From Ruegeria_B marisflavi (GTDB lineage: Bacteria; Pseudomonadota; Alphaproteobacteria; Rhodobacterales; Rhodobacteraceae): a DNA stretch of 64,000 nucleotides. How positions within the stretch are numbered: position 1 is the first letter of the stretch; each line of letters begins with the position of its first letter. The position numbers and the translations under genes were made by a program. The notes beneath the pieces are model-generated. The model saw nothing but the letters and a program-made list of their open reading frames with translations. It did not search any database and had not been told where the DNA came from. This document shows positions 26,927 to 35,988 of this stretch, in pieces. The DNA is taken from the NCBI RefSeq assembly GCF_025673445.1, contig NZ_JAOVQN010000003.1, positions 62,001 through 126,000 of the forward strand, in the 5' to 3' direction.

Positions 26927-27547
26927 TCACCCGGCAAAGCCAAAGGCCCGGAGCCCATCGAGGATGAATTGTACCGCCAGCGCCGCCAGCAGCATGCCCA
27001 GAAGGCGGGTCACCACGTTTAGCCCGGTCTTGCCCAGAAGTCGCGCCAAGAGGCCGGAGATGAGATAGAGAAAAAGCACCACCGCCAGCACCGCCAGCAT
27101 CACCCCGATCACGGTGGCCAGCCCCTCGGCGCCGGGATGCTGGCCTGCCAGCAGGATCATGGTGGCGATCGAGCCGGGACCGGCGATCAGCGGAATACCC
27201 AGCGGGAACACCGAGGGGTCGGCATGGTCTTCGGCCTCGGCCCGGTCCTCGCGCCGCTTGGTGCGGCGTTCGAACAGCATGTCGAGCGCGGTGAGGAACA
27301 AGAGCACGCCGCCCGCGACCCGAAAAGCCGGCATCGAGATGCCGACAAAGCCCAGCACCGCCTCGCCAAAGGCCGCGAACATGGCGAGGATTCCCGCCGC
27401 CGTCAGGCAAGCGCGCAGCGCGATGCCGCGCCGGGTGCGGCTGTCCATGCCCTGGGTCAGCGCCATGAAGATGGGCGTCTGACCCGGCGGGTCGATCACC
27501 ACGAAAAGCGTGGTGAATGCGGTGATCAGAAAGGCGGTGTCGATCAT
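26927..27547 (-). CDS. MarC-family integral membrane protein
   Basis: 206 residues with six predicted helices. Typical MarC stretches: FLITAFTTLFVVIDPPGQTPIFMALTQGM near the N-terminus, VGISMPAFRVAGGVLLFLTALDML and the second-half VFPLGIPLIAGPGSIATMILL. Once linked to antibiotic resistance in E. coli, a claim later withdrawn, so function is unknown. The ATG overlaps the upstream GNAT stop (ATGA at 27544-27547), part of a run ABC-F, GNAT, MarC. Confidence 0.92.
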   Translation of the reverse strand: MIDTAFLITAFTTLFVVIDPPGQTPIFMALTQGMDSRTRRGIALRACLTAAGILAMFAAFGEAVLGFVGISMPAFRVAGGVLLFLTALDMLFERRTKRREDRAEAEDHADPSVFPLGIPLIAGPGSIATMILLAGQHPGAEGLATVIGVMLAVLAVVLFLYLISGLLARLLGKTGLNVVTRLLGMLLAALAVQFILDGLRAFGFAG

Positions 27548-28026
27548 GTCCCCTCCGTCTGGTCGGGCGCGGGCAGGTCAAATCGCTTGCCCACGGCGCC
27601 GTCAAGCGCGCGCCAGGTCTGAAAGCCAAGCGCGGTGTAATAGGCCAAACCTTCTGCATTCGCCGTACCGATGGTGGCGTCGATATGGGCCAGATTGGCA
27701 TCCCGCGCCGCCGCCAGCGTGCTGGCGAACACCGCCCGCCCGATGCCCCGGCGGCCCGCATCGGCGGCGACATAGGTGCCGATGATTCCCCAGCCTGCGG
27801 GCAGGTCATAATCGTTCCGGGCGCGCGCGACTTTCAGTGACTGAAAGCCGAGGATGCGCGCGCCCTCGCAGGCCACGGCACAGCTCAGCCGGTCGGGATG
27901 CGCTATGTAATGGCTCAGAACAGTTGCGGCATCGCCCCGGCGGGCACTGCTCCAGCCGGAGATGATCGGTTGCAGTACCGCACTCATCGCGGCGGCATCC
28001 GCCGCCTCTGCCTGCCGGACGATCAT
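27544..28026 (-). CDS. GNAT-family N-acetyltransferase (phosphinothricin acetyltransferase-like)
   Basis: 160 residues. N-terminal IVRQAEAADAAAMSAVLQPII, motif A WGIIGTYVAADAGRRGIGRAVFASTL, motif B HIDATIGTANAEGLAYYTALGFQTW. The IGTYV-x-G-x-G-x-G pattern with AEGLAYYTALGF is shared with PAT/YncA-like acetyltransferases, though a detoxifying role is only a guess. ATG 28026 overlaps the ABC-F stop; its own stop overlaps the marC start, so all three genes are translationally linked. Confidence 0.85.
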   Translation of the reverse strand: MIVRQAEAADAAAMSAVLQPIISGWSSARRGDAATVLSHYIAHPDRLSCAVACEGARILGFQSLKVARARNDYDLPAGWGIIGTYVAADAGRRGIGRAVFASTLAAARDANLAHIDATIGTANAEGLAYYTALGFQTWRALDGAVGKRFDLPAPDQTEGT

Positions 28027-29885
28027 GAGGCCTGCGCGGCGTCGAGTTTCTCTTGCGCGTCCATCCAAAGGGTCTCGGCCCGGTCCATCGCGTCCTTCAG
28101 TTCCGCATACTTGCGGTTCCAGACCTCCAGATCGGCGACCTTGTCATCGGCGTAAAGCGCGGGGTCGGCCAGCTTGGCGGCGAGTTTGTCGTGCATCTCG
28201 GTCAGCTTCTCGACCCGCTCTTCGCATTTGCGCAGCTCGGCCCGCAGTGCCAGTACGGTGTCACGGCTGGCGCGCTTGGGTTTGGCCTCGGCCGGTTTTA
28301 CCGGTTCCGGCTTGTCACGCGCCAGCAGGAAATCGCGGTAAGCCTCCAGATCGCCGTCAAAGGGTCTGACCGACCCGTCCGAGACCAGCCACAGCCGGTC
28401 GGCGACAAGGGTCAACAGGTGCATGTCGTGGCTGACCAAAATCACTGCGCCGGTATAATCGGTCAGCGCCTCGACCAGCGCCTCGCGGCTTTCGATATCG
28501 AGGTGGTTGGTCGGTTCGTCGAGGATCAGCATATGCGGCGCGTCAAGGGTGGCGATCAGCAGGCTAAGGCGCGCCTTTTGCCCGCCCGAAAGCCGCCCCA
28601 CCGCTGTTTCCGCCTGTTCGGGGCCAAGGCCGAATCCCGCCAGCCGCGCCCGCCATTTTGCGGGCGTCTCGCCCGGGCGCAGGCGGCGCAGGTGGTCGAG
28701 CGGGGTTTCGTCCACATATAGCTCGTCGACCTGGTGCTGGGCGAAATAGCCAATGCGCAGCTTGGGCGAGCGGGTCATCCGCCCCGCCATCAGCGGCAAC
28801 CGGTCCGAGAGCAGTTTCGACAGGGTGGATTTGCCCTGGCCGTTTTTGCCCAAGAGCGCGATCCGGTCGTCCTGGTCGATGCGCAGGTTCAGCCGTTTCA
28901 GGACCTGCGTTTCACCATAGCCCGTCGCCCCGCCTTCGAGATGGATGATCGGCGGCGACATCTCCTCGGGCTTAGGAAAAGTGAAGGCGCGCAATGCGGC
29001 CTCTTGCGGGCTGCTGATCGGCTGCATCCGGGCCAGCGCCTTGAGGCGCGACTGTGCCTGCTTGGCCTTGTCCGCCTTGTACCGGAAGCGGTCGACATAC
29101 GATTGCAGATGCGCGCGGCGTGCTTCCTGCTTCTTGGCCATCGCCTGGGCCTGGGCCAGGTTTTCGGCCCGCTGGCGGGCGAACTGGTCGTAGGGGCCCT
29201 GATAAAGGGTCAGCTTGCGATCCTCCAGATGTAGGATCGCGCCGACGGCACGGTTCAACAGCCCGCGGTCATGGCTGATGATGATCACCGTATGGGGGTA
29301 TTTCGCCAGATAGCTTTCCAGCCACAACGCCCCTTCGAGGTCGAGATAGTTGGTCGGTTCGTCAAGAAGCAGAAGGTCGGGCTGGGAAAACAGCACCGCC
29401 GCCAGCGCCACCCGCATCCGCCAGCCGCCGGAGAAATCGGAGCAGGGTTTAATCTGTTCGTCATCGTCGAATCCGAGCCCCTTGAGGATCGAGGCGGCGC
29501 GCGCCGGCGCGCTCCAGGCGTCGATATCGGCCAGCCGGGTCTGCACCTCGGCGATGCGGGTCGGATCGGTGGCGGTTTCCGCCTCGGCCAGGAGCGCGGA
29601 CCGTTCGGTATCGGCGGCCAGAACCGTATCAAGCAGAGAGACGTCCGAGGCGGGCGCCTCTTGCGCGACGCCGCCGATACGGGCGCGGCGGGGCAGGGCG
29701 ATATTGCCGGTTTCCAGCGCAAGCTCGCCCCGGATCAGGCGAAAAAGCGTGGTCTTGCCGGTGCCGTTGCGGCCCACCAGACCGACCTTGTGGCCATCGG
29801 GAATGACGGCGCTGGCGCCGTCGAACAGCGGCCGGCCCTCGACCGCGTAAGAGATGTTATCAATCCTCAACATGGGCGCGCTCAT
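28023..29885 (-). CDS. ABC-F family ATPase (Uup/YheS type)
   Basis: 620-residue soluble protein with two ABC nucleotide-binding domains and no membrane segment, the hallmark of ABC-F translation factors. Domain 1: Walker A GLVGRNGTGKTT, signature FSGGWRMRVALAA, Walker B LLLLDEPTNYLDLE. The inter-domain linker is a charged helical pair with YVDRFRYKADKAKQAQSR. Domain 2: LLGKNGQGKST, LSGGQKARLSLL, MLILDEPTNHLDIES. A C-terminal coiled coil (RDTVLALRAELRKCEERVEKL) follows. Start 29885 (MSAP) or 29873 (MLRIDNISYA); the latter fits the family better. ABC-F proteins act at the ribosomal E site. Confidence 0.92.
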   Translation of the reverse strand: MSAPMLRIDNISYAVEGRPLFDGASAVIPDGHKVGLVGRNGTGKTTLFRLIRGELALETGNIALPRRARIGGVAQEAPASDVSLLDTVLAADTERSALLAEAETATDPTRIAEVQTRLADIDAWSAPARAASILKGLGFDDDEQIKPCSDFSGGWRMRVALAAVLFSQPDLLLLDEPTNYLDLEGALWLESYLAKYPHTVIIISHDRGLLNRAVGAILHLEDRKLTLYQGPYDQFARQRAENLAQAQAMAKKQEARRAHLQSYVDRFRYKADKAKQAQSRLKALARMQPISSPQEAALRAFTFPKPEEMSPPIIHLEGGATGYGETQVLKRLNLRIDQDDRIALLGKNGQGKSTLSKLLSDRLPLMAGRMTRSPKLRIGYFAQHQVDELYVDETPLDHLRRLRPGETPAKWRARLAGFGLGPEQAETAVGRLSGGQKARLSLLIATLDAPHMLILDEPTNHLDIESREALVEALTDYTGAVILVSHDMHLLTLVADRLWLVSDGSVRPFDGDLEAYRDFLLARDKPEPVKPAEAKPKRASRDTVLALRAELRKCEERVEKLTEMHDKLAAKLADPALYADDKVADLEVWNRKYAELKDAMDRAETLWMDAQEKLDAAQAS

Positions 29886-29993
29886 AACAGAGAGGTGAGG
29901 GGGCCGCCAGCGGCTTGGGCCCGTTGCCGGGATGGTCAAGCGCGCGGCCGCGTGATAGCGCGGAAATCCAGCCCAAACCGCCGGATTTCGCCC

Positions 29994-31193
29994 ATGCGTC
30001 CCGCCACCAACCCACCGCATCTGATCACGCTTGTTCTGGCCACCGCGCTGGCGGTTCTGACCCTGAACATGTTCCTGCCGTCGCTGGCGCATATCGCTTC
30101 GGATTTCGGGGTGGACTACGCGCTGGCGAACCTGTCGATAGCGGGATACCTGATCATCACCGGGGTCTTGCAGCTGATCATCGGGCCCTTGTCCGACCTT
30201 TATGGCAGGCGCCCGGTGCTATTGTGGTCGATGGGCGTCTTTGCGCTGGCTTCTGTCGGATGCGCGCTGGCCGAGAATATCTGGGTCTTTCTTGGCTTCC
30301 GGATGGTGCAGGGCGCGGTGATCGCGGGGCAGGTCCTGCCTCGGGCAGCGCTGCGCGATCTCTACCCGCCGTCACAGGCCGCGGCGCGGCTGGGGCAATT
30401 GTCCATGGCGATGGCGTTGGCGCCGATGTTGGGGCCGATGCTGGGGGGCATGCTGGAGAGCCTGTTTGGATGGCGGGCCGGGTTTGTTCTTTATGCCGTC
30501 ATGGGATTCGGAATGCTGGCGCTCGTCTGGGCGGATATGGGTGAAACGAACCAGAACCGCTCGGCCACCTTCGGGGCACAGATGCGACAGTACCCCGAGC
30601 TGTTCGGATCGCGCCGGTTCTGGGGTTACAGTCTGTGTGCCGCCTTCTCGGTCGGGGGCTTTTATGCCTTCATCACCGGGGCGCCCATGGTCGCCGCGAC
30701 TGCGTTCGACCTCAGCCCGGCGATGCTGGGCCTGGGTATCGGTATCATCACCTTGGGGTTCATGGCGGGCAACTTTGTCACCGGGCGCATCGCGCCGCGC
30801 GTGGGACTGATGCCGCTGATCGTTGCCGGGCGCTGGGTGGCGAGCCTGGGGCCGCTGTTGGGGCTGGTGCTGTTTCTTGTCGGTCTGGGATCGGTCTGGG
30901 TGTTCTTTGCCTCGGCCATATTCGTGGGCTTTGGCAACGGGCTGACGCTGGCCAATGCCAATGCCGGGCTGATGTCGGTGCGCCCGCATCTGGCGGGCAG
31001 TGCCTCGGGCCTGTCGGGCGCGCTGACCGTGGCGCTGGGGGCGGCGCTGACCATGGCGACGGGCGTCGTCGTGAATGCCCAGAACGCGCCCTATGCCGTT
31101 CTGGGGCTGATGCTGGCCGCCAGCCTGCTCAGCCTTGCCGCCGCGCTCTACACCCGCTGGGTAGACCTGCGCGACCCTCTGACCGAGACCTGA
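29994..31193 (+). CDS. MFS drug-resistance transporter, Bcr/CflA type
   Basis: 399 residues with twelve hydrophobic segments. MFS motif A between helices 2 and 3 is GPLSDLYGRRPVLL; FLGFRMVQGAVIAGQVLPRAALRDLY and LAPMLGPMLGGMLESLFGWRAGF match Bcr/CflA-type proton-coupled exporters. ATG 29994 directly precedes the first helix; upstream in-frame codons are the mirror of the ABC-F gene. Divergent from ABC-F with 108 bases between. Substrate not predictable; relatives export bicyclomycin, chloramphenicol or cysteine pathway intermediates. Confidence 0.88.
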   Translation: MRPATNPPHLITLVLATALAVLTLNMFLPSLAHIASDFGVDYALANLSIAGYLIITGVLQLIIGPLSDLYGRRPVLLWSMGVFALASVGCALAENIWVFLGFRMVQGAVIAGQVLPRAALRDLYPPSQAAARLGQLSMAMALAPMLGPMLGGMLESLFGWRAGFVLYAVMGFGMLALVWADMGETNQNRSATFGAQMRQYPELFGSRRFWGYSLCAAFSVGGFYAFITGAPMVAATAFDLSPAMLGLGIGIITLGFMAGNFVTGRIAPRVGLMPLIVAGRWVASLGPLLGLVLFLVGLGSVWVFFASAIFVGFGNGLTLANANAGLMSVRPHLAGSASGLSGALTVALGAALTMATGVVVNAQNAPYAVLGLMLAASLLSLAAALYTRWVDLRDPLTET

Positions 31194-31320
31194 CCGGGCA
31201 ATCCGGTTTCCGGGTCCGGGATTTGCCATCATGGCACTTTCCTTGCGCGTTCCATCGTGATAGGCGGCGCGCGATACATCCGGCGCGAAAGGCGCGCCGC
31301 CAGATTCAAGGAGAGCCCCG

Positions 31321-31743
31321 ATGGCACTGGAACGCACCTTTTCGATCATCAAGCCCGATGCAACCCGCCGCAACCTGACCGGCAAGATCAACGCCAAGTT
31401 CGAGGAAGCCGGCCTGCGCATCGTCGCGCAGAAGCGCATCCACATGACCAAGGAACAAGCCGGCAAGTTCTATGAAGTGCACGCCGCGCGCCCGTTCTAT
31501 GATGAACTGTGCGAATTCATGTCCTCGGCCCCGGTCGTGGTGCAGGTTCTGGAAGGCGAAAACGCCATTGCCAAGAACCGCGAAGTCATGGGCGCCACCA
31601 ACCCCGCCGACGCGGCCCCCGGCACCATCCGCGCCGAGTTCGCCGAGTCGGTCGGTGAAAACTCGGTGCATGGCTCGGACGCGCCCGAAACCGCCGCGGT
31701 CGAGATCGCCTATTTTTTCTCGGGTATCGAACTGGTCGGCTAA
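31321..31743 (+). CDS. ndk: Nucleoside diphosphate kinase
   Basis: Balances nucleoside triphosphate pools by ping-pong phosphate transfer. 140 residues, standard length. ERTFSIIKPDATRRNLTGKI at the N-terminus and the catalytic His117 in the block SVHGSD (family signature N-x-x-H-x-S-D). ATG 31321 with AAGGAGAG upstream. Monocistronic: preceded by a 127-base gap and followed by a clear terminator. Confidence 0.98.
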   Translation: MALERTFSIIKPDATRRNLTGKINAKFEEAGLRIVAQKRIHMTKEQAGKFYEVHAARPFYDELCEFMSSAPVVVQVLEGENAIAKNREVMGATNPADAAPGTIRAEFAESVGENSVHGSDAPETAAVEIAYFFSGIELVG

Positions 31744-31777
31744 GCCGCCGGTCTGCGGACCTGAACGAACAGGAAAA

Positions 31778-31806
31778 GCCGCCCCGGTTTCGAGGGCGGC
31801 TTTTTT
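31778..31806 (+). terminator. Rho-independent terminator after ndk
   Basis: GCCGCCC (31778-31784), a 9-base loop, GGGCGGC (31794-31800), then six T (31801-31806). The A-rich bases before the stem extend the pairing with the T run, so it may also work for the opposite strand. Confidence 0.88.
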
Positions 31807-31818
31807 GTCGGGCGGGGT

Positions 31819-31880
31819 CGGGGGGCGCTGCCCCTATCGCGCCGGGGGCGCGATTCCCCCGGGATATTTGCGGCAAGAGG
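31819..31880 (-). repeat. GC-rich gene-3'-end repeat, copy D
   Basis: GGGGGGCGCTGCCCC, CGCGCCGGGGGCGCG, then TTCCCCCGGGATATTTGCGGCAAGAGGAAAG, ending shortly before the stop codon at 31897. Same block order as copies A and B, with GGGATATTTGC in place of GGAGTATTTGC. Confidence 0.55.
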
Positions 31881-31896
31881 AAAGAGCAGTTCTGTG

Positions 31897-32247
31897 TCAG
31901 GATTGCGGGCGCAGATCCTCGGGGCGGATACGGACGCCCAGTGCGTCGAGCTCTGCCACCAGTTTGCTGGCCGGGGCGGGTTTGGTCGCCGCCTTGATCG
32001 CGTCGAAGCGGGCGCGCAACTCGGCCTTTTCCTTGCCCTTGCAATCGTTCCAGGGGCGGCCTTGCAGGCCCATCACCAGGACATAATAGCCGATGAAGTG
32101 CGGCCGGGTTCCGGCGGCCAGCAGCCGGGCATAGGCGGCATCGGCGCCCAGCGCGCGCAGGTCATCCGCCGAATGGATGCCGGCACGGGCGCAGGCCGCG
32201 TCCATGGCGGGGCCGAGATTGCGGATCGAGGAAACGGGATCGGTCAT
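31897..32247 (-). CDS. TfoX/Sxy C-terminal-domain protein
   Basis: 116 residues. SSIRNLGPAMDAACARAGIHSADDLRALGADAAYARLLAAG matches the TfoX_C helical domain (I-x-N-L-G-P ... AGI ... DL-x-x-LGA-x-x-AY), here at residues ~6-50. The N-terminal TfoX domain of full-length competence regulators is absent, as is common for stand-alone TfoX_C proteins in Rhodobacterales. The remainder is Lys/Ala-rich. No competence role should be assumed. Convergent with ndk across the terminator and repeat. Confidence 0.75.
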   Translation of the reverse strand: MTDPVSSIRNLGPAMDAACARAGIHSADDLRALGADAAYARLLAAGTRPHFIGYYVLVMGLQGRPWNDCKGKEKAELRARFDAIKAATKPAPASKLVAELDALGVRIRPEDLRPQS

Positions 32248-32336
32248 GGCGGCACCATAGCTCTGGGTCGCTGACCTGTCATCGAAACTTGTCCGGAGGG
32301 CGGCGGCGCGGTACTCACGGTTTCGTGAGGGGAGAT

Positions 32337-33179
32337 ATGCGGATGCTGAAACGGCTTTTTTACAAATCGCGCAGGTTTTATGATGACGATTTCGATTGGG
32401 AGTCCTATACCGCCGACAGTTACGAGCGGCGCCTGAGAGGTGACGTGGAACCGCTCTACAAGGCGATTTCGGACGAGGGGGACCTGAGTTTCGATGCCGT
32501 GACCGGGCAGGTCTCGGTGCGGGGAGAGGCGCTGCATCCCAATGTGCAGTTGATCCTGGAGACCATCGGGCAGCTTGCGCCGGAGTCGGTTCACGAGGTG
32601 GGCTGCGGCGGTGGCGATCATGTGGCGCATGCGGCGCGGCTGTATCCCGGTATCAGGGTGACCGGTGGTGATCGGGGGCATACCCAGCTGAGCCTGGCGC
32701 TGTCGCGCCATCCGAAACTGGCGGGCCGGATCGGGGTGCAGGATATCACCATGCCATTCTCCCACCAGTGGCCGCGCGCCGACCTGGTCTATAGCCAGGC
32801 AGTGATCATGCATATCCACACTGCGGTCAGCCATTTCGTGGCGCTGGCCAACATGGTGCGTCAGGCGCGCGACCATGTGTTGCTGGTCGAGAACGTGCAG
32901 TGCCACAATTTCGTGGCCGACCTGCGCGCCCTCGCCGCAGGCGGGCATCTGGATTGGGAGCAGGTGCATCTCTATCGTGTGCGGGGGTCGACCGGGGCGC
33001 AGGGTATCTTGTTGTCGCGTCGGGAACTCGACCGTCCGGTGCTGGCCTCGGATGCGGAGTTGCGCCGGGACGAGCGGGTCTCGCCTCGCCGGTTGAAGCG
33101 TTCGGACGAGGATAGTGCCCGCGCGCTGACCGGCTGGCGCAAGGCATGGCCCAAAGGGCCAGAAGGAGGCACGGAATGA
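32337..33179 (+). CDS. Class I SAM-dependent methyltransferase, unknown substrate
   Basis: 280 residues. SAM-binding motif I is VHEVGCGGGDHVAHAARLYPG, acidic strand 2 is VTGGDRG, and LVYSQAVIMHIHTAVSHFVAL fits the motif IV/post-motif region. The N-terminus is basic and aromatic (LKRLFYKSRRFYDDDFDWESY) and the C-terminal 60 residues are charged. ATG 32337 has GAGGGGAG just upstream. The TGA overlaps the ATG of the cytochrome P450 gene, so the two are coupled and probably act in one pathway. I cannot name the substrate. Confidence 0.75.
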   Translation: MRMLKRLFYKSRRFYDDDFDWESYTADSYERRLRGDVEPLYKAISDEGDLSFDAVTGQVSVRGEALHPNVQLILETIGQLAPESVHEVGCGGGDHVAHAARLYPGIRVTGGDRGHTQLSLALSRHPKLAGRIGVQDITMPFSHQWPRADLVYSQAVIMHIHTAVSHFVALANMVRQARDHVLLVENVQCHNFVADLRALAAGGHLDWEQVHLYRVRGSTGAQGILLSRRELDRPVLASDAELRRDERVSPRRLKRSDEDSARALTGWRKAWPKGPEGGTE

Positions 33180-34405
33180 GCGAAGCAATGACGGCGGCGG
33201 AAATCGAGAGGTTGGACCTGACCGCGCCGCCGACGGGGTTTCTGGTAGATCCGTTCCGATATTACGACGCGCTTCTGGAACATGCGCCGGTGCTGCCACA
33301 ACCGGACGGGTCGGTCCTCTTGAGCCGACATGTCGATCTTGACCGTATCTACCGTGACACAACGCTTTATTCTTCGGACAAGAAGGCGGCCTTTGGTCCC
33401 AAGTTCGGGGTCGGCTCGCCGCTGTTCGAGCATCACACCACCTCGCTGGTGTTCAACGACCCGCCTTTGCACACGCGGGTGCGTAAGATCATGACCTCGG
33501 CGCTGACGCCGCGCGCCATCGCCCGGATGGAGCCGGGGCTGATCTCGACGGTCGATCACCTGCTGGATGCGATGGCGGGGCGGGAAACGGTCGACCTGAT
33601 CGAGGAATTCGCCTCGACCATCCCGATTCAGATTATTGGCAACCTATTGGATGTTCCGATGGAGGAACGCGGACCCCTGCGGGATTGGTCCCTGGTGATC
33701 CTGGGCGCGCTGGAACCGAAACTGACCGACGATCAACTGGCGCGCGGACAGGCGGCCGTGACCGAGTTCAAGACCTATCTGGAGGACCTGGTTGCGCGGC
33801 GCCGCGCCAAGCCGGGCGACCCGGAAACCGACGTGCTGACGCGGCTGATCCGGGGCGAGGGCGCCGACCAGAAACTGTCGGAAATCGAGCTGCTGCAAAA
33901 CTGTATCTTCATCCTGAACGCCGGGCACGAGACCACTTCGAACCTGATCGGCAATGGGCTGGCCTTGTTGAACGATTTCCCTGAAGAACGCCGAAAACTG
34001 CTTGAAGATCGGGATCTACTGCCCTCGGCTGTCGAGGAAATCCTGCGGTTCCGATCGCCGAACCAATTGGGCAACCGAGAGACCACAGCCGAGATCGAAC
34101 TTGACGGGCTGCGCCTGCCTGCGGGCACCAACCTGCATCTGTGCATTGGCGCGGCAAACCGCGATCCGGCTGTGTTCGACGATCCGGTGCGCTTTGACAT
34201 CACGCGTAAACCGAACCGGCATCTGGCCTTTGCCGGCGGGCCACATGTCTGTGTCGGGCTGACATTGGCGCGACTCGAAGGGCGGATCGCGCTCGGGCGC
34301 CTGCTGGACCGTTACCCGGACTATCGCCTGCGCGAGGGCCGGGTGCCCGGAGGGCGCATCCGGTTTCACGGCTACGCCACCCTGCCAGCGCGGATGACAC
34401 CCTGA
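33176..34405 (+). CDS. Bacterial cytochrome P450 monooxygenase
   Basis: 409 residues, soluble class. Heme-thiolate motif FAGGPHVCVGLTLAR with Cys359; I-helix oxygen-activation motif LNAGHETTSNLIGNG; K-helix ExxR in VEEILRFR. N-terminal VDPFRYYDALLEHAPVL and the middle VFNDPPLHTRVRKIMTSALTPRAI (C-helix heme-propionate contacts) are standard. AAGGAGG at 33162-33168 precedes ATG 33176, which overlaps the methyltransferase stop. No ferredoxin or reductase gene is adjacent, so it must borrow electrons from elsewhere. Substrate unknown. Confidence 0.93.
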   Translation: MSEAMTAAEIERLDLTAPPTGFLVDPFRYYDALLEHAPVLPQPDGSVLLSRHVDLDRIYRDTTLYSSDKKAAFGPKFGVGSPLFEHHTTSLVFNDPPLHTRVRKIMTSALTPRAIARMEPGLISTVDHLLDAMAGRETVDLIEEFASTIPIQIIGNLLDVPMEERGPLRDWSLVILGALEPKLTDDQLARGQAAVTEFKTYLEDLVARRRAKPGDPETDVLTRLIRGEGADQKLSEIELLQNCIFILNAGHETTSNLIGNGLALLNDFPEERRKLLEDRDLLPSAVEEILRFRSPNQLGNRETTAEIELDGLRLPAGTNLHLCIGAANRDPAVFDDPVRFDITRKPNRHLAFAGGPHVCVGLTLARLEGRIALGRLLDRYPDYRLREGRVPGGRIRFHGYATLPARMTP

Positions 34406-34476
34406 GCCCTGCGTAAAACAAAGCATCGGGAAAGATGAATGTTTCATTGCGGCCCGTGCCGTGATTTGATGCGGAC

Positions 34477-35985
34477 ATGACCAGCCTGATTGTCATCGCC
34501 GGCAAAGCCGCACCTCTGGTTCTGGCCAGGCCGTGCGAGGGCCTGCGGTTTGCCGTTGGCGGCGCCCTGCGTCGTGATTTTGCGCTCTACGATTGTTTCG
34601 ACCAGCCCCTGCGCCGTTCGGGGCGGGTTCTGCTGCGGACCGGTCGCGATCTGATCCTGTTGTCCGACGACTCGGTACCCATTTCACAAAAGGTGGACCC
34701 GGGCCGAGGTAGCGTGCCCGCGATTGCATCCGGCGCGGTGTGCGACGCGCTGACGGGCCTGTCTCCGCTGCGGGCGCTCATGGTGCAATGCGCGGGCCGG
34801 GCGGAAACGCTTTCGGTCGCTGTTCTGGACGATATGGAGAAAACCTGTCTACGGATGCAGGTCATCACTCTGTCGGCCCAGTCCGGCACGGCGACATTGA
34901 TTCTGACCGAACCGATGCGCGGGTATGACAGGGCGCATCAGCGCGTGGTCGATGCCCTGCTGGACTGTGAGGGCGCATCCCGGGCCGCGACCGGTCTCTG
35001 GCCGCTTCTTCTGCCTGGGGTCCAACCTTACCAGTCCAAGCCCGAGGTGCCGATCACTGCGGATGAACCGGCGCATCGTGTCGCGGCGGATCTGATCGGG
35101 TCTGCCATGTCCGGTGCCCGCCAGAACGAGGCGGGGATCATCAAGGATATCGATACCGAATTCCTGCATGACTATCGCATTGGATTGCGCCGCATCCGTT
35201 CGGTCCTGAGCCTGTTTCGCGACGTGTTTCCGCCCGAAGAGACAGAAGAGTTGCAAAGGGAGTTCTCGGAGCTGATGGCGCCTACCGGACGGGTGCGCGA
35301 CCTCGATGTGTATCTGTTGGGAAAGCCTGGGTTCTTTGCCCTTGTGCCCGAGGCGCTGCATCCCGGGTTGGACCTTCTCTTTGCCCGGATGAAGACCGAA
35401 CGGGACGTCGCGCAACGGGCCCTGGCCCGTCACCTGCGCAGTGCCCGCTATACCGCACGTGTTGCCGCGCTGGACGCGCGGCTGACCGATCCCTCAGGTC
35501 TGCCGCCCGGGCCCGAGGGCGACCGCGCGGCGCTGCCTTATGCGCAGGCCCTGATCTGGACGCGCTATCGCAAGGTATGCAAGCTGGCGCGGCGCATAGA
35601 TGCGGATACCCCGGATGACGATGTCCATCGTCTGCGCATCCACTGCAAGAAGCTGCGCTATCTCATGGAGTTCTTCGGGCCTTTGTTCCCGAAGAAGAAG
35701 TTCAGGAAAATTCTGAGACCCTTGAGAGGCTTGCAGGACAATCTTGGTCTTTTCAACGACTATTCGGTGCAGCAATTGGAACTCAGCCGGTACCTGCATC
35801 CCGACGATGGCGCGCCGGTAGAGACCGACATGGCCGCAGCCGTTGGCGCGCTATTGGCGACGCTGTCGAGCTTGCAGGCCGGTGAACGGACGCGGGTTGT
35901 CTCCAGTTTCGCGGATTTCGACAATCGCGCGATGCGGGCCGTGTTCGAAGAGCTTTTTCACCAGCCAGAGGAGGCGCGGCGCTAG
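34477..35985 (+). CDS. CHAD-domain protein with a degenerate CYTH-like N-terminus
   Basis: 502 residues. The C-terminal ~300 residues are a CHAD domain: two helical-bundle halves, each opening with a conserved His, FLHDYRIGLRRIRSVLSLFRDVFP and DDVHRLRIHCKKLRYLMEFFGPLFP, rich in Arg/Lys for binding polyphosphate. The N-terminal ~180 residues contain LYDCFDQPLRRSGRVLLRTGRDLILL, which looks like the YDTPD-x-L-x-x-x-G-x-x-LR block of CYTH triphosphatases, but the catalytic ExExK motif is missing, so this half is probably inactive. CHAD proteins associate with polyphosphate granules. A ParA-like gene starts three bases after its stop. Confidence 0.85.
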   Translation: MTSLIVIAGKAAPLVLARPCEGLRFAVGGALRRDFALYDCFDQPLRRSGRVLLRTGRDLILLSDDSVPISQKVDPGRGSVPAIASGAVCDALTGLSPLRALMVQCAGRAETLSVAVLDDMEKTCLRMQVITLSAQSGTATLILTEPMRGYDRAHQRVVDALLDCEGASRAATGLWPLLLPGVQPYQSKPEVPITADEPAHRVAADLIGSAMSGARQNEAGIIKDIDTEFLHDYRIGLRRIRSVLSLFRDVFPPEETEELQREFSELMAPTGRVRDLDVYLLGKPGFFALVPEALHPGLDLLFARMKTERDVAQRALARHLRSARYTARVAALDARLTDPSGLPPGPEGDRAALPYAQALIWTRYRKVCKLARRIDADTPDDDVHRLRIHCKKLRYLMEFFGPLFPKKKFRKILRPLRGLQDNLGLFNDYSVQQLELSRYLHPDDGAPVETDMAAAVGALLATLSSLQAGERTRVVSSFADFDNRAMRAVFEELFHQPEEARR

Positions 35986-35988
35986 GCC

